Below the pieces are notes generated by a model. It made no database searches, was not told the DNA's origin, and saw only the letters and a list, made by a program, of their open reading frames with translations. The position numbers and the translations under genes were made by a program. Below are positions 18,015 through 26,563 of a stretch of DNA of 64,000 bases, one piece after another. Origin of the DNA: Pseudomonadota bacterium (GTDB taxonomy: Bacteria > Pseudomonadota > Gammaproteobacteria > Steroidobacterales > Steroidobacteraceae); NCBI GenBank assembly GCA_023391335.1, contig JAEWBG010000065.1:62001-126000 (forward strand). Reading direction: 5' to 3'. Position 1 is the stretch's first letter; the number at the start of each line of letters is the position of its first letter.

Positions 18015-19700
18015 TCACCGACCGAGATAGTTCATGAGCCAAGTCATGGCCGGTCGCGGTGTGCCGTTGCTTTGAATCAGGCCGCTACCGTTCACCCATG
18101 TAGATCCCACCACATATCCCCACAGAGTAATTCCCGCCACGGACGGATGGTTATAGAAAAGAGGGAACTGGGCTTGCATGATTTGCAGCTGCTCCTGATC
18201 GTTCGTCCGAGCAACGTCGTACTCCGTGATATAGATCGGCAGGCCCAACGCGGCCACCTGATTGAGCTTGCTCTGGATGCTGCTCAGTGACTGGCCTTCC
18301 AAGCCGTGAGCCTGAGCACCGATCGCATCCACCACGCCAGCGTTGATGGCCGGTGTTGCCATCTGAATGAACTTATCCGTGTCCCAACTCAGTACGTTGT
18401 AATCATTCAGTATCAGAACGGCGTTCGGGCAGTACTGCCGCGCGAGTTGGAAGGAACGAATAATCCAATTGCTACCGAATGCATTTTGCGCATAGGCGGC
18501 AGGCGCGTGGCCGGGCGTGGCCTCATTGACGACGTCGATCATCGCCGTGTTCGGGTAGCGCGCGCAGAAATCGCGAATCCATTCTTCGATCTCCGCCGCT
18601 TGCTCGGATGCACTTAGAGAGTTGATCCAGCTCGGCGCCTGATTGCCCCAAACGAAGGTGTGCTGCTTGAACGGAATGTGATGCTCCATCGCGTAGTTGT
18701 ACGCTCGATCCAAGCCGCTCCAGTTGTACACGTCGCGTGTAGCCTCCACCGTTCCCCACTTACCTTCGTTTTCCGGCGTGATCTGGTCCCAATACTGAAC
18801 GAAGTCGGATCGGACATTGCCATTGGTGGTGATGTTGCCGACGAAAAATGCGGGGAGAGGCCCGCCGCCGTCGTTACCGCCGCCGGTCACATTCCCGAAC
18901 CCAATCACGCCGTTGCAGTGCATCCATTCGCTGTAACCGCCTCCACCACAACTGCCGTTGGCATAAAGCCCGGTGTTGTAGCTTTGATTCTCCGCCTGAC
19001 GCGTTTCACCGTTGACGACGATGTAGTCCACGTCGACGTCGCGACCGCTTGCATCGTTGGTGAATGCGACGGTAATTGCGCCATTGAGGTTGGTCGACGC
19101 ACTGTAGTCCTGGAAGCTGGTCGTCAACGACCAGGTGGCGACATCGGTGTTGTCGATACGCAAACTGATGGATTCACCGCCTGCCGTGCCGCGCGCGCGC
19201 ACGACGATCGAGTTGGCCGAGTTGGCGACTTGTCCGTACGCAATCGCGCCGTTGCAATGCATCCATTCGCTGTATCCGCCGCCGCCGCAACGTCCATTCG
19301 CGTACAAGCCGGTGTTGGAGCTTTGATTCTCCGACTGGCGGGTCTCGCCGTTGACGACGATGTAGTCGACTGCGACATCACGCGAAGCGCCATCATCGTT
19401 GGTGAAGGCGACGGTAACGTCGCCGCTGAGATTCGTCGATGCGCTGTAGCTCTGGAAGCTGGTGCTCAGCGTCCACGTCGCCACATTGGTGCTGCCGACG
19501 CGCAGCGTAATCGACTCGCTGCCGGTCGTGCCCCGCGCGCGCACGACGATTGTGCTCGAGCCATCCTGTGCGTTCGCTGTCGTCACGATCGCTGAAGCCG
19601 CTAACGCTGCCAGCGCCACCACTCCAACTGCCAAAAGTCTTACTGAGCTTAGGGCCCTGTTGAGATATCTACCCGGACTGCCTGCTTTTGAGATTTCCAT
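18015..19700 (-). CDS. Secreted GH10 endo-1,4-beta-xylanase with two CBM60-like modules
   Basis: GGAGG lies eight bases before this ATG; 561 residues. A signal peptide ends near ANAQ (residue 45). Two tandem xylan-binding modules follow at about 46-158 and 162-270. Each ends in TGLYANG-CGGGGYSEWMHCNG and has the VDYIVVNGETRQ strand typical of CBM60. A Gly-rich linker (GGGNDGGGP) leads to the GH10 barrel (about 283-561). The acid/base E393 is in MIDVVNEATPG and the nucleophile E493 is in YITEYD; HTFVWGNQAPSW and WGYV complete the subsites. It cleaves xylan outside the cell. The nearby GH51 enzyme and porin fit with a xylan-utilisation locus. Confidence 0.95.
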   Translation of the reverse strand: MEISKAGSPGRYLNRALSSVRLLAVGVVALAALAASAIVTTANAQDGSSTIVVRARGTTGSESITLRVGSTNVATWTLSTSFQSYSASTNLSGDVTVAFTNDDGASRDVAVDYIVVNGETRQSENQSSNTGLYANGRCGGGGYSEWMHCNGAIAYGQVANSANSIVVRARGTAGGESISLRIDNTDVATWSLTTSFQDYSASTNLNGAITVAFTNDASGRDVDVDYIVVNGETRQAENQSYNTGLYANGSCGGGGYSEWMHCNGVIGFGNVTGGGNDGGGPLPAFFVGNITTNGNVRSDFVQYWDQITPENEGKWGTVEATRDVYNWSGLDRAYNYAMEHHIPFKQHTFVWGNQAPSWINSLSASEQAAEIEEWIRDFCARYPNTAMIDVVNEATPGHAPAAYAQNAFGSNWIIRSFQLARQYCPNAVLILNDYNVLSWDTDKFIQMATPAINAGVVDAIGAQAHGLEGQSLSSIQSKLNQVAALGLPIYITEYDVARTNDQEQLQIMQAQFPLFYNHPSVAGITLWGYVVGSTWVNGSGLIQSNGTPRPAMTWLMNYLGR

Positions 19701-20132
19701 CGATGGTGCCTCCGTTGTCGAAATGACCGCTGACAAAACCGATTCCGTTCAGCGGTAAGAAGGAATCTGCATTTCATCGCAGATTCCGGACATCCCAGCG
19801 GCATACCGGCGCCGCCGGAAAGCTTCAATCATTCACCCAGAGTCCATTCACCCTGAGTCGCGGGGTCTCGTGCACAGTCACACCTGCACCTGATTCGTGC
19901 AGGAATGCTAACGCCAATACTCAGACTAATACAGATCGATTTGGAATGAGATGCGGGGCGTTGACATAGCATCAGCGCAAGTGCGGAGGCGGCGGTACGA
20001 ATTCGAACTCGCACTCAAGTCACTAAATCGATCACATTGGTGTAAATGCAATCATCATCGATCGTTACGGCTGTCTTGCGCTCGAGCCGTTGAGTAGCTT
20101 TTGCATGCAGGCCTCACCATATTGTCGTGATG
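19701..20132. other. Intergenic region upstream of the xylanase
   Basis: No gene is supportable in this stretch. It contains the inverted repeat at 19762-19787 and a short direct repeat (ATTCACCC followed by GAGTC, twice, near 19830-19858). The xylanase promoter should lie here. Confidence 0.5.
19762..19787. promoter_or_regulatory. Inverted repeat upstream of xylanase (candidate operator or leader hairpin)
   Basis: Perfect nine-base arms GGAATCTGC and GCAGATTCC enclose eight bases, 62 bases upstream of the xylanase ATG. Position suits a regulator site or a 5' leader hairpin; no promoter motif was identified with confidence. Confidence 0.45.
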
Positions 20133-20519
20133 CTAAGTGGGCGAGCGCCAGTACTGTTGGGCTCGCGCCAGCTCTCCCGCATGGAATGCCGGCGCCTCCG
20201 ATTCGATGCCGTTGAACCTGCCAAGCGCCGTGGCACATTCAAAGAATCCACGGCCCGGCAAGTAGGGAGGCCGCTTACTCACGACTAATGCAGCAATGAA
20301 CGGACGGCCCGCGGCTGCATCTTCCCGCATGAGTTCTTCCAGTATGGTTGTGAGTTGGTGAATCGTGTTCGGCGGCTGGAACTGCAACAGGCTCGCTAAC
20401 GATTGGTAGGTGATCGTGCTGGACTGCGCGGCAATGGCTTGCAGGCAGGTCCTCACCGACTTGGCGTCGGTCTTATGGGTATGTGTCATTGAACACTCAT
20501 CGAAGGGCGCATATCTCAT
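20133..20519 (-). CDS. Conserved hypothetical protein
   Basis: The ATG at 20519 has GGAAG upstream and gives 128 residues; a start at 20489 (MTHTHKTDAKS) is also possible and would remove ten residues. The product is soluble. The pattern ITYQSLASLLQF, PFIAALVVSK, LPGRGFFECATALGRF and AFHAGELARA recalls a widespread uncharacterised family with a small helical domain followed by a G-R-G-F-F motif; I do not know its function. It is divergent from the porin gene. Confidence 0.7.
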   Translation of the reverse strand: MRYAPFDECSMTHTHKTDAKSVRTCLQAIAAQSSTITYQSLASLLQFQPPNTIHQLTTILEELMREDAAAGRPFIAALVVSKRPPYLPGRGFFECATALGRFNGIESEAPAFHAGELARAQQYWRSPT

Positions 20520-20623
20520 TGTACTTCCGCCGCAGAACCAAGGCCGATGCACGGAGCACATCGATTGGGAGGATCGCGATTTCGTTCGCGTTCGCTCGGG
20601 TGACATGTCAATCTGGATGCACT

Positions 20624-21955
20624 ATGAAACTTACTCCGCTGAGACGCTGTCTTTCCGCCATCGCAGTGCTGTTGGTCTTTCATACGTCGGCTATGGCTGC
20701 TTCCCCAGATGAGATCTCAGACATTCGCAATCAGCTCCGCGCGTTGAGCGAGCGTGTCGACCGGCTCGAACGCGAAAACGAGTCGTTGAAGGCACAGAAC
20801 GCCGCCTTGCAAGCGAAGGACGAATCGAAATCCGAATCCAAGTCTGGATCGGCACAGCCCGCCGAGCAGGCGAGTGACGCCAAAGCGGCGAGTTGGACCG
20901 AGCGAGTCGAGCTCAGCTCCGATCTGCGCTATAGGCACGAGCTGACCAGCGATGACACGCTGAACTCATCCGGTGTGCGCACAGCAGATCGCGAACGCGA
21001 CCGCATTCGTGCACGCTTGAGCGCCAAATTCAAAGCCACGGACGACGTGAGCATCGGAATTGGTTTCGCCACGGGCGAGGGCGGCGATCCGCGGTCTACG
21101 AATCAAACGCTCGGCGATGTGTTTTCCCGTAAGACCTTGGATTTGGATTTGGCGTACGTCGACTGGGCGTTCGCGGATTGGGGCCATGTCATCGGCGGCA
21201 AGATGAAGCAGCCGTTCTTCAAACCAGGGCAGAGTCTGTTCTGGGACGGGGACATCACGCCGGAAGGGGTAGCGCTGACATTCAAACGCGGCATCATGTT
21301 CGGCACCGCGTACGGATTCTGGTTGAATGAATTCTCGGGTCCAGAGAACACCCGCACTTCAGACACAATGTTGTATGGCGGGCAAGTGGGTGCACGCTTA
21401 CCGCTTGGCGAGTCGAATTTGGTCGTTGCAGTTCACTACTACGATCTCAGCGCGGGGCAGGGCCGTGCGCCGTTCTACAACAACAATCCGAGCGGCAACA
21501 CAACGCTCGTCTCGGGCAACCCAGGGGTGCCGGTGTTGCTGTACGACTATCGCGTCATCGATCTCTCGGGGGAATTCAACTTCCATTTGGGCCGCTTTCC
21601 GATGCAGGTCTGGGCCGACCTCGCACAGAATCAGGACCCGAATGATTTGAATGAGGCGTGGGCGTTAGGCGCAGAGTTCGGCGACGGCAAGAATGCCGGC
21701 ACGTGGAGCCTAGGGGCGGAGTATCAAAAGGTGGAGAAGGATGCGCTGTTCGCTCAGTTCATTGATGCTGACCTCGGCGGCGGTCAAACCGATTCCGGCG
21801 GCTGGATCCTGCGAGCCGCATATGCTCCACATAAGAATGTAACCTTGAACGCGACGTACCTGATCAACAAGCACAACATGGACGTACCCAACGCGCTCGG
21901 TCAGCGTGATGTCGACTTCGATCGGCTCGAGTTGGATCTCAATACGAAGTTCTGA
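20624..21955 (+). CDS. Outer-membrane porin with coiled-coil N-terminus
   Basis: The chosen ATG (MKLTPLRRC) gives 443 residues; a longer frame lacks a signal sequence. A signal peptide ends at SAMAAS, followed by a coiled coil (DEISDIRNQLRALSERVDRL) and a hydrophilic linker, then a beta-barrel with alternating strands and terminal phenylalanine (LELDLNTKF), required for outer-membrane assembly. This is the putative-porin family of Proteobacteria. It sits between the xylanase and the AraC gene, so uptake of xylo-oligosaccharides is a reasonable inference, but substrate selectivity is not visible. Confidence 0.88.
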   Translation: MKLTPLRRCLSAIAVLLVFHTSAMAASPDEISDIRNQLRALSERVDRLERENESLKAQNAALQAKDESKSESKSGSAQPAEQASDAKAASWTERVELSSDLRYRHELTSDDTLNSSGVRTADRERDRIRARLSAKFKATDDVSIGIGFATGEGGDPRSTNQTLGDVFSRKTLDLDLAYVDWAFADWGHVIGGKMKQPFFKPGQSLFWDGDITPEGVALTFKRGIMFGTAYGFWLNEFSGPENTRTSDTMLYGGQVGARLPLGESNLVVAVHYYDLSAGQGRAPFYNNNPSGNTTLVSGNPGVPVLLYDYRVIDLSGEFNFHLGRFPMQVWADLAQNQDPNDLNEAWALGAEFGDGKNAGTWSLGAEYQKVEKDALFAQFIDADLGGGQTDSGGWILRAAYAPHKNVTLNATYLINKHNMDVPNALGQRDVDFDRLELDLNTKF

Positions 21956-22180
21956 GGTGATCCGCTTAGTGATCGCGCGATGGTTCGATACCGAAAGAGA
22001 TGCCGGGCAGGAAGGGCAGGCAATTTAGCGGGGCAGTGCGTACGTCTGTCTTGCCATAGAGCAAGACAGATCGCGATGCAGAACGTCCAAAGTGGTTGGA
22101 GCTTCGTGGTGTTTGCCTGTGATCTTGATTCCACGCCTGTTCGTGTTTCAATGCGCCATCCGCACCAACGAACACGAACT

Positions 22181-23002
22181 ATGAAGGACACGGCTCAACT
22201 CTATTGGCGCAATGACAAGTTGCCTTTCCTCGAACTGCGCAGCACTTACGGCAGTCGCCAGTCCTACAAACCGCACTTTCATCCGACACTCTCTTTTGGT
22301 GCAGTCATCGCCGGGAAGACTCGCGCGAACTGTAGCGGTCGAGAGTTCGTGCTCGGTGAGGGCGACTTGGTGCTCATCGCGCCTCATGTGGTGCATTCCT
22401 GCAATCCGATCGCGGGAGAAGCGCGCAGCTATCACATGCTCTACTTGAATACGGCTTGGTGTGTCGAGAACGTCGCCGCCCTGCAAGTCTCATCGTTCGT
22501 GAACGGAAGTTGCGTACTCCGCAGCCCAGGGTTGTTTGCTAACTATCTCGAGTTCGTCGCCGCCCTTCCCGATCTAAATACATCGGATGCGACGAGGGGA
22601 GTGCAGCATTTGTTGGAGTCGGCTGCAGAAGGTGCTGTTCCGTCGGCCCCTTCGATGGAAAACGAGCCGCTAGCGGAGCGAATCAAACAAGCTCTCCTGG
22701 ACAACATAACGGCACGGATCACCCTGGATGAACTGGCAATTGAATTCGGCTGCCGGAAGGAAACACTGATCCGCGTGTTCCGACGCGCGTTCCACACCAC
22801 GCCGTACGCCTTCTTAAACAACGTGCGCGTGGAGCAAGCCAAGCAGCGGTTGAAGCTTGGGGAAGACATTGCAGATGTCGCTGCGGACTTGGGATTCAGT
22901 GATCAAGCACAGCTACATCGCACGTTCGTGAACTATACGGCCTCAACGCCGGGCCAATACCGCCGCGCGCGCTCGGCAGCGACGATCAATTTTCGACAAT
23001 AG
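22181..23002 (+). CDS. AraC-family regulator with N-terminal cupin
   Basis: The ATG at 22181 gives 273 residues; a longer upstream frame is not supported. Residues 15-110 form a cupin-type sensor domain (HFHPTLSFGAVIAGKTRA, VLGEGDLVLIAPHVVHSC). Residues 180-265 carry two HTH motifs: ITLDELAIEFGCRKETLIRVFRRA and DIADVAADLGFSDQAQLHRTFV, with T-P-x-x-Y/F-x-N typical of AraC. It follows the porin by 225 bp and precedes the DUF3291 and GH51 genes, so it is a candidate regulator of the xylan locus; the inducer is not known. Confidence 0.93.
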   Translation: MKDTAQLYWRNDKLPFLELRSTYGSRQSYKPHFHPTLSFGAVIAGKTRANCSGREFVLGEGDLVLIAPHVVHSCNPIAGEARSYHMLYLNTAWCVENVAALQVSSFVNGSCVLRSPGLFANYLEFVAALPDLNTSDATRGVQHLLESAAEGAVPSAPSMENEPLAERIKQALLDNITARITLDELAIEFGCRKETLIRVFRRAFHTTPYAFLNNVRVEQAKQRLKLGEDIADVAADLGFSDQAQLHRTFVNYTASTPGQYRRARSAATINFRQ

Positions 23003-23050
23003 CTGCAATCCGCGTCTCGATAGTCTATGACCTTTTTTCGGAGGGTCGCC

Positions 23051-23536
23051 GTGACGCACTATCATTTGGCGCAGATCAACATTGCTAAGGCTCTAGCCGA
23101 TCTCGATTCGCCACACATGGCGGGATTTCGCTCACGGCTCAACGAAATCAACATGCTGGCCGACAATGCCAAGGGCTTTGTCTGGCGTCTTCAATCCGAT
23201 GCTGGCGATGCAACGTCTATCCACGTATTTGAGGATCCGCGGATTTACATCAACTTGAGCGTTTGGGAGACGCCCGAGGATCTGAAGAACTTCGTTTATC
23301 GGAGTCTGCACGTCGAGTTGATCCGCGACCGCGAGGCTTTGTTCAGCCGATTGCCGCAACAACATCAAGCGGCGTGGTGGGTGCCAGCGGGTCATCGTCC
23401 TTCGGCAGAAGAAGGACGAGATCGTCTCCTGACCTTGCGTGCGCGAGGACCCAGTGCAGTGGCATTCACGCTGGCGCGGCCGTTTCCTCGGCCGAGCGAC
23501 TCGGCCTCGAGGAAGCTCACAGATTCGGTGATGTAA
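23051..23536 (+). CDS. DUF3291 protein
   Basis: A GTG start is preceded by GGAGG at six bases and gives 161 residues; the ATG 24 bases earlier lacks such a site. It matches DUF3291 (HLAQINIAKALADLDSPHMAGF, FVWRLQSDAGDA, YINLSVWETPEDLKNFVYRSLH, AAWWVPAGHRPS), a family of small heme-free dimeric alpha/beta-barrel (ABM-like) proteins with possible monooxygenase or stress role. It sits 48 bp after AraC. The tail (residues 125-161) is not part of the domain. Confidence 0.85.
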   Translation: MTHYHLAQINIAKALADLDSPHMAGFRSRLNEINMLADNAKGFVWRLQSDAGDATSIHVFEDPRIYINLSVWETPEDLKNFVYRSLHVELIRDREALFSRLPQQHQAAWWVPAGHRPSAEEGRDRLLTLRARGPSAVAFTLARPFPRPSDSASRKLTDSVM

Positions 23537-23633
23537 CTTGCCTCGGAGAATCTGGAGACGACTCGCTGTTGACCCCGAAATCAGCGCGATGCGACGATCA
23601 ATGCATCCAATCTTCGGATGTGCCGAGATCGTA

Positions 23634-25253
23634 ATGAATAGCAAAAAAACCGCGCAGACCTGCGCTGCACTGCTGGCTACTTGCATCCTCTGCACATCGG
23701 CATCTGCCAGGGCCGCAAACGCCATCGATGCTCGCGTCACCGTAGAGGCCGACAAGCCCGGCGCTCGTATCGATCCAAACATCTACGGACAATTCGTCGA
23801 GCACCTCGGCCGCGGCGTGTACGAGGGGATCTGGGTCGGTGAGAGCTCATCCATTCCAAATGTGCGAGGCATCCGCAGCGACGTCGTTTCGGCTTTGCGC
23901 CGGATACATGTTCCATTGGTGCGCTGGCCGGGCGGTTGTTTCGCCGAGCTCTACCATTGGCGAGACGGAATCGGTCCTCGCGATAAACGTCCACGCAATG
24001 TGAACAGCGCGTGGGGCGACGAGCCCGAGACGAACGCGTTCGGCACGCATGAATTCATGGACTTTCTGGATCAGATCGGAGCGAAAGCCTTCATTTCAGT
24101 CAATGTCACGACGGGCACAGCCGGCGAAGCGCGGGATTGGCTGCAGTACATGACTGAACCTGCCGATTCGGCGCTTGGATCTCAACGAGCCGCCAACGGA
24201 CATCCAAAGCCTTATGAAGTGTCCTTCGTCGGCATCGGCAATGAGACCTGGGGCTGTGGCGGCAATATGACCGCAACTCATTACGCAGATGTCTATCGAG
24301 CATACGTAAGTGCTCTGCGTGCACCGTCACGTCAGTTGATCGCGTCCGACGCAAACTCCGATGACTATGATTGGACGGCAACACTGCTGGACAAAGCGCT
24401 GTATCGACACACTCGTGCCTTCGCCGAGTCGGCCGAACTCGCGTACGTGAGCCGTCAACCGCAGATCGACATGATGTCGATCCATTTCTACACATTCTCT
24501 GGGAACGACTGGAGCAAAAAGAGTCCCGCGCTCGGGTTCAGCGCGAGCGAGTGGGCGCAATCGATGCTTCGCACATCACGGACGGACGAAATGATTCAGC
24601 GGCACTCTGACATCCTCGATCGCTACGATCCCGAAAAGCGCATCGGGTTGTCCTTCAGTGAGTGGGGTACATGGTGGGCTAAGGAAGAAAAGCCTCGATC
24701 CAATCTGTATCAACAGAACACTCTGCGGGATGCGGTCATCGCTGGTCTGACGCTGAATATTTTTCAGAATCGCGCCGATCGGGTACGGATGGCGAATATC
24801 GCCCAAATGATCGATGTTCTGCAGTCGATGATCCTGACGCGGGGCAGGCAGATCGTGCTAACGCCTACTTACCACGTGTTCGATCTCTATCAGGTGCACC
24901 AGGGCGCAACGCTCTTGCCAGTGCAAATTGCTGCTGACAACTACGTATCCGGTGCGGTGACGCTTCCCGCCATTAGCGTGAGCGCATCTCGCGACGAGCA
25001 AGGCCGCATCCACGTGTCCGTGGTGAACTTGGATCCTGATCGTGATGCTTCTATGACACTCGCGCTGAACGGAATAATGGCGAGCAGTGCATCAGCGCGG
25101 GTACTGACGGCCGATGCAATGGATGCACACAACGACTTCGATGCGCCTCAGCGTCTCGCGCCGCGTGAACTACAGGGCGTCTCTATTCGAAACGGCAACG
25201 TGAAACTGACAATTCCTGCTAAGTCGGTGACTGTGGTCGAGTTGAAAGACTAG
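23634..25253 (+). CDS. Exported GH51 alpha-L-arabinofuranosidase
   Basis: The ATG of MNSKKTAQTC gives 539 residues with a signal peptide ending near ARAAN (residue 30). The catalytic barrel has the GH51 signatures: IDPNIYGQFVEHLGRGVYEG, VPLVRWPGGCFAELYHWRDG, acid/base E204 in GIGNETWGCGG and nucleophile E343 in LSFSEWGTWW. A beta-sandwich C-terminal domain (about 405-539) completes the family architecture. It removes arabinose side groups from arabinoxylan, complementing the xylanase; periplasmic or secreted location follows from the signal peptide, which many GH51 enzymes lack. Confidence 0.94.
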   Translation: MNSKKTAQTCAALLATCILCTSASARAANAIDARVTVEADKPGARIDPNIYGQFVEHLGRGVYEGIWVGESSSIPNVRGIRSDVVSALRRIHVPLVRWPGGCFAELYHWRDGIGPRDKRPRNVNSAWGDEPETNAFGTHEFMDFLDQIGAKAFISVNVTTGTAGEARDWLQYMTEPADSALGSQRAANGHPKPYEVSFVGIGNETWGCGGNMTATHYADVYRAYVSALRAPSRQLIASDANSDDYDWTATLLDKALYRHTRAFAESAELAYVSRQPQIDMMSIHFYTFSGNDWSKKSPALGFSASEWAQSMLRTSRTDEMIQRHSDILDRYDPEKRIGLSFSEWGTWWAKEEKPRSNLYQQNTLRDAVIAGLTLNIFQNRADRVRMANIAQMIDVLQSMILTRGRQIVLTPTYHVFDLYQVHQGATLLPVQIAADNYVSGAVTLPAISVSASRDEQGRIHVSVVNLDPDRDASMTLALNGIMASSASARVLTADAMDAHNDFDAPQRLAPRELQGVSIRNGNVKLTIPAKSVTVVELKD

Positions 25254-25286
25254 CCAGCAGTGACACAAGGACCGCTAGTGCCAACG

Positions 25287-25321
25287 CCTGCCGGCGCGCC
25301 ACGAAAGGCAACGCCGGCAGG
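25287..25321 (-). terminator. Hairpin downstream of micropeptide A, covarying with copy at 28536
   Basis: Ten-base arms CCTGCCGGCG and CGCCGGCAGG enclose an inner three-base stem (GCC/GGC). It lies between the GH51 stop (plus) and the micropeptide stop (minus), 12 bases after the latter. The copy at 28536-28570 has GTC/GAC at the inner stem, a compensated base pair. There is no U-run. Confidence 0.7.
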
Positions 25322-25333
25322 GGGCACGGGGGA

Positions 25334-25483
25334 TTACTCGAGCGCGGTGACGGTCACCGAATACCCGTGGTGATGGGTTGAGCGTTCAGCAGCGAATGCA
25401 CCGAGCGAGAGGCTGGCGCTGATGATCACTGCTGAAAGGATCATGCATACGGCGCTCTGAATCTTGCTGGTCACGGCGAACAT
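25334..25483 (-). CDS. Secreted micropeptide A (49 aa)
   Basis: The ATG has AAGGAGA seven bases upstream. The product begins MFAVTSKIQSAVCMILSAVI and has a classical signal peptide ending at GAFA-A (about residue 31), leaving a mature peptide of about 18 residues with the pattern AERxTHHxGYSVTxTxLx. A paralogue with 40 of 49 identical residues is at 28580-28729, and their promoters and terminator hairpins match as well. Conserved coding, ribosome site and promoter in two copies make this a real gene despite its size. Family unknown to me; two adjacent histidines and the tyrosine could bind metal. Confidence 0.82.
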   Translation of the reverse strand: MFAVTSKIQSAVCMILSAVIISASLSLGAFAAERSTHHHGYSVTVTALE

Positions 25484-25834
25484 GGCGATCTCCTTACGAA
25501 CTCTTCTGCAGCGATAGCCGCGTTATTGCGGGGTTAACGCTAAGACACGGCAAACCCCTTCCGGGTTACACCAAAAACGCAAATACCGGCCAATGACATT
25601 CGGTTGCCGGTGAAGAGGATCCAGAGGTTTACCCCCGGCTTCTTGGTGCAAGGCAGCGATGTTGTTCGGGGAGGTCGATGGAGGCTAGGGCGATCGCGGC
25701 CACTGGCTTTGCCGATCGAGAAAATTCTGCGTCAGATCTGTCGGAGTCCGTTGGTCTGGTGCGTCCTTGGTACGGCCCCGCAGACAGGCTATGTTCGGCG
25801 GGTCTCGGAAGGTGATCGAAACAAAGAGAAGCTC
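25484..25834. other. Leader and promoter region of micropeptide A; upstream of VOC gene
   Basis: The part 25484-25613 is homologous to 28730-28857 and holds the micropeptide leader, with a small stem (CCGC-GTTATT-GCGG at 25518-25531) shared by both copies and the ECF-like promoter. The remainder (25614-25834) has no supportable gene. Confidence 0.55.
25541..25570 (-). promoter_or_regulatory. ECF-like promoter of micropeptide A
   Basis: On the minus strand TGTAAC is followed after exactly 17 bases by TGTCTTA. The paralogous unit has TGTAAC and TGTCTTG with the same spacing, whereas the 17 bases between differ. A TGTAAC-type -35 resembles ECF sigma promoters, for example the GTAACC of Caulobacter SigF. 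The sigma factor is not in this window. Confidence 0.55.
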
Positions 25835-26239
25835 ATGATCAAACAGGTTTATATCAATCTCCCCGTCGCCGACCTCGCAAAGTCCCGGGCCTTCTTCGAG
25901 GCACTGGGGTTTTCATGCAACCCGGATATGCAGGACGGAAATTGCGCGTGCATTGTCATAAACGAGACGATGTCTGTGATGCTGGCAACGCACTCGAGGT
26001 TTCGTGACTTCACGCCAAAAGAAGTTTGCGATACGAGTAAGGCCGTGGAGGTCTTGTTCAACCTCAGTTGTGAGAGCCGAGACGAGGTCGATGCGCTCGT
26101 TGCGAAAGCAATCGCTGCGGGTGGCTATACATACGATAAGCCCGAGGACTTTGGCTTCATGTACACGCACAGCTTCGTCGACTTGGACGGTCATGGCTGG
26201 GGAGTGATGCACTTCAATGGCGTGCCGCCAAAACAGTGA
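25835..26239 (+). CDS. VOC-family (glyoxalase/dioxygenase-like) protein
   Basis: The ATG with AGAGAAG upstream gives 134 residues. The sequence MIKQVYINLPVADLAKSRAFFEALGF and the closing YTHSFVDLDGHGWGVMHF are typical of the vicinal-oxygen-chelate fold, whose paired beta-alpha-beta-beta-beta modules bind a metal. A histidine near the C-terminal module (H120 in DLDGHGW) and the metal site are plausible. These proteins range from lactoylglutathione lyase to antibiotic-binding proteins; the substrate is not indicated. Confidence 0.85.
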   Translation: MIKQVYINLPVADLAKSRAFFEALGFSCNPDMQDGNCACIVINETMSVMLATHSRFRDFTPKEVCDTSKAVEVLFNLSCESRDEVDALVAKAIAAGGYTYDKPEDFGFMYTHSFVDLDGHGWGVMHFNGVPPKQ

Positions 26240-26563
26240 GCTTTCGACGCGCAGAGCCCGGTACGAGCGATCCTTGCTTCAAAACTCTGAGAAACGTCAT
26301 TTTCCGACGGTGCGCGAGATCGCCGCGCGCCTCGGATCCTCGATACTGACGACGTAGGCCAGTCCACTCTTACCCGTGCGCAACGCATGGACAATGCGAA
26401 ATACGCACCTCGCGCAGCACACTACGTCCGGAGTGCTTGCGAACACCCGAGGTCGGCTCGCCCGTGGGCGACTCATGGCCAGTCCGTGATGCTCTGCATC
26501 TGGCCCAGCCTCAAGTAGACTTGCGACGCATAGTGCACCGTACCCGCCCAAGCAAGAGACTAC
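26240..26563. other. Intergenic region without supportable feature
   Basis: I see no gene, strong repeat or convincing promoter. The minus-strand frame at 26297-26551 lacks a ribosome site and family features and is treated as chance. Confidence 0.5.

Noticed and set aside
18660..19595. 311-residue plus-strand frame opposite the xylanase CBM region
   Set aside because: Antisense to repeated CBM modules; its own repeats are simply the complement of those modules.
26297..26551. 84-residue minus-strand frame before the hybrid kinase
   Set aside because: No ribosome site and no conserved pattern; overlaps the likely promoter of the kinase.
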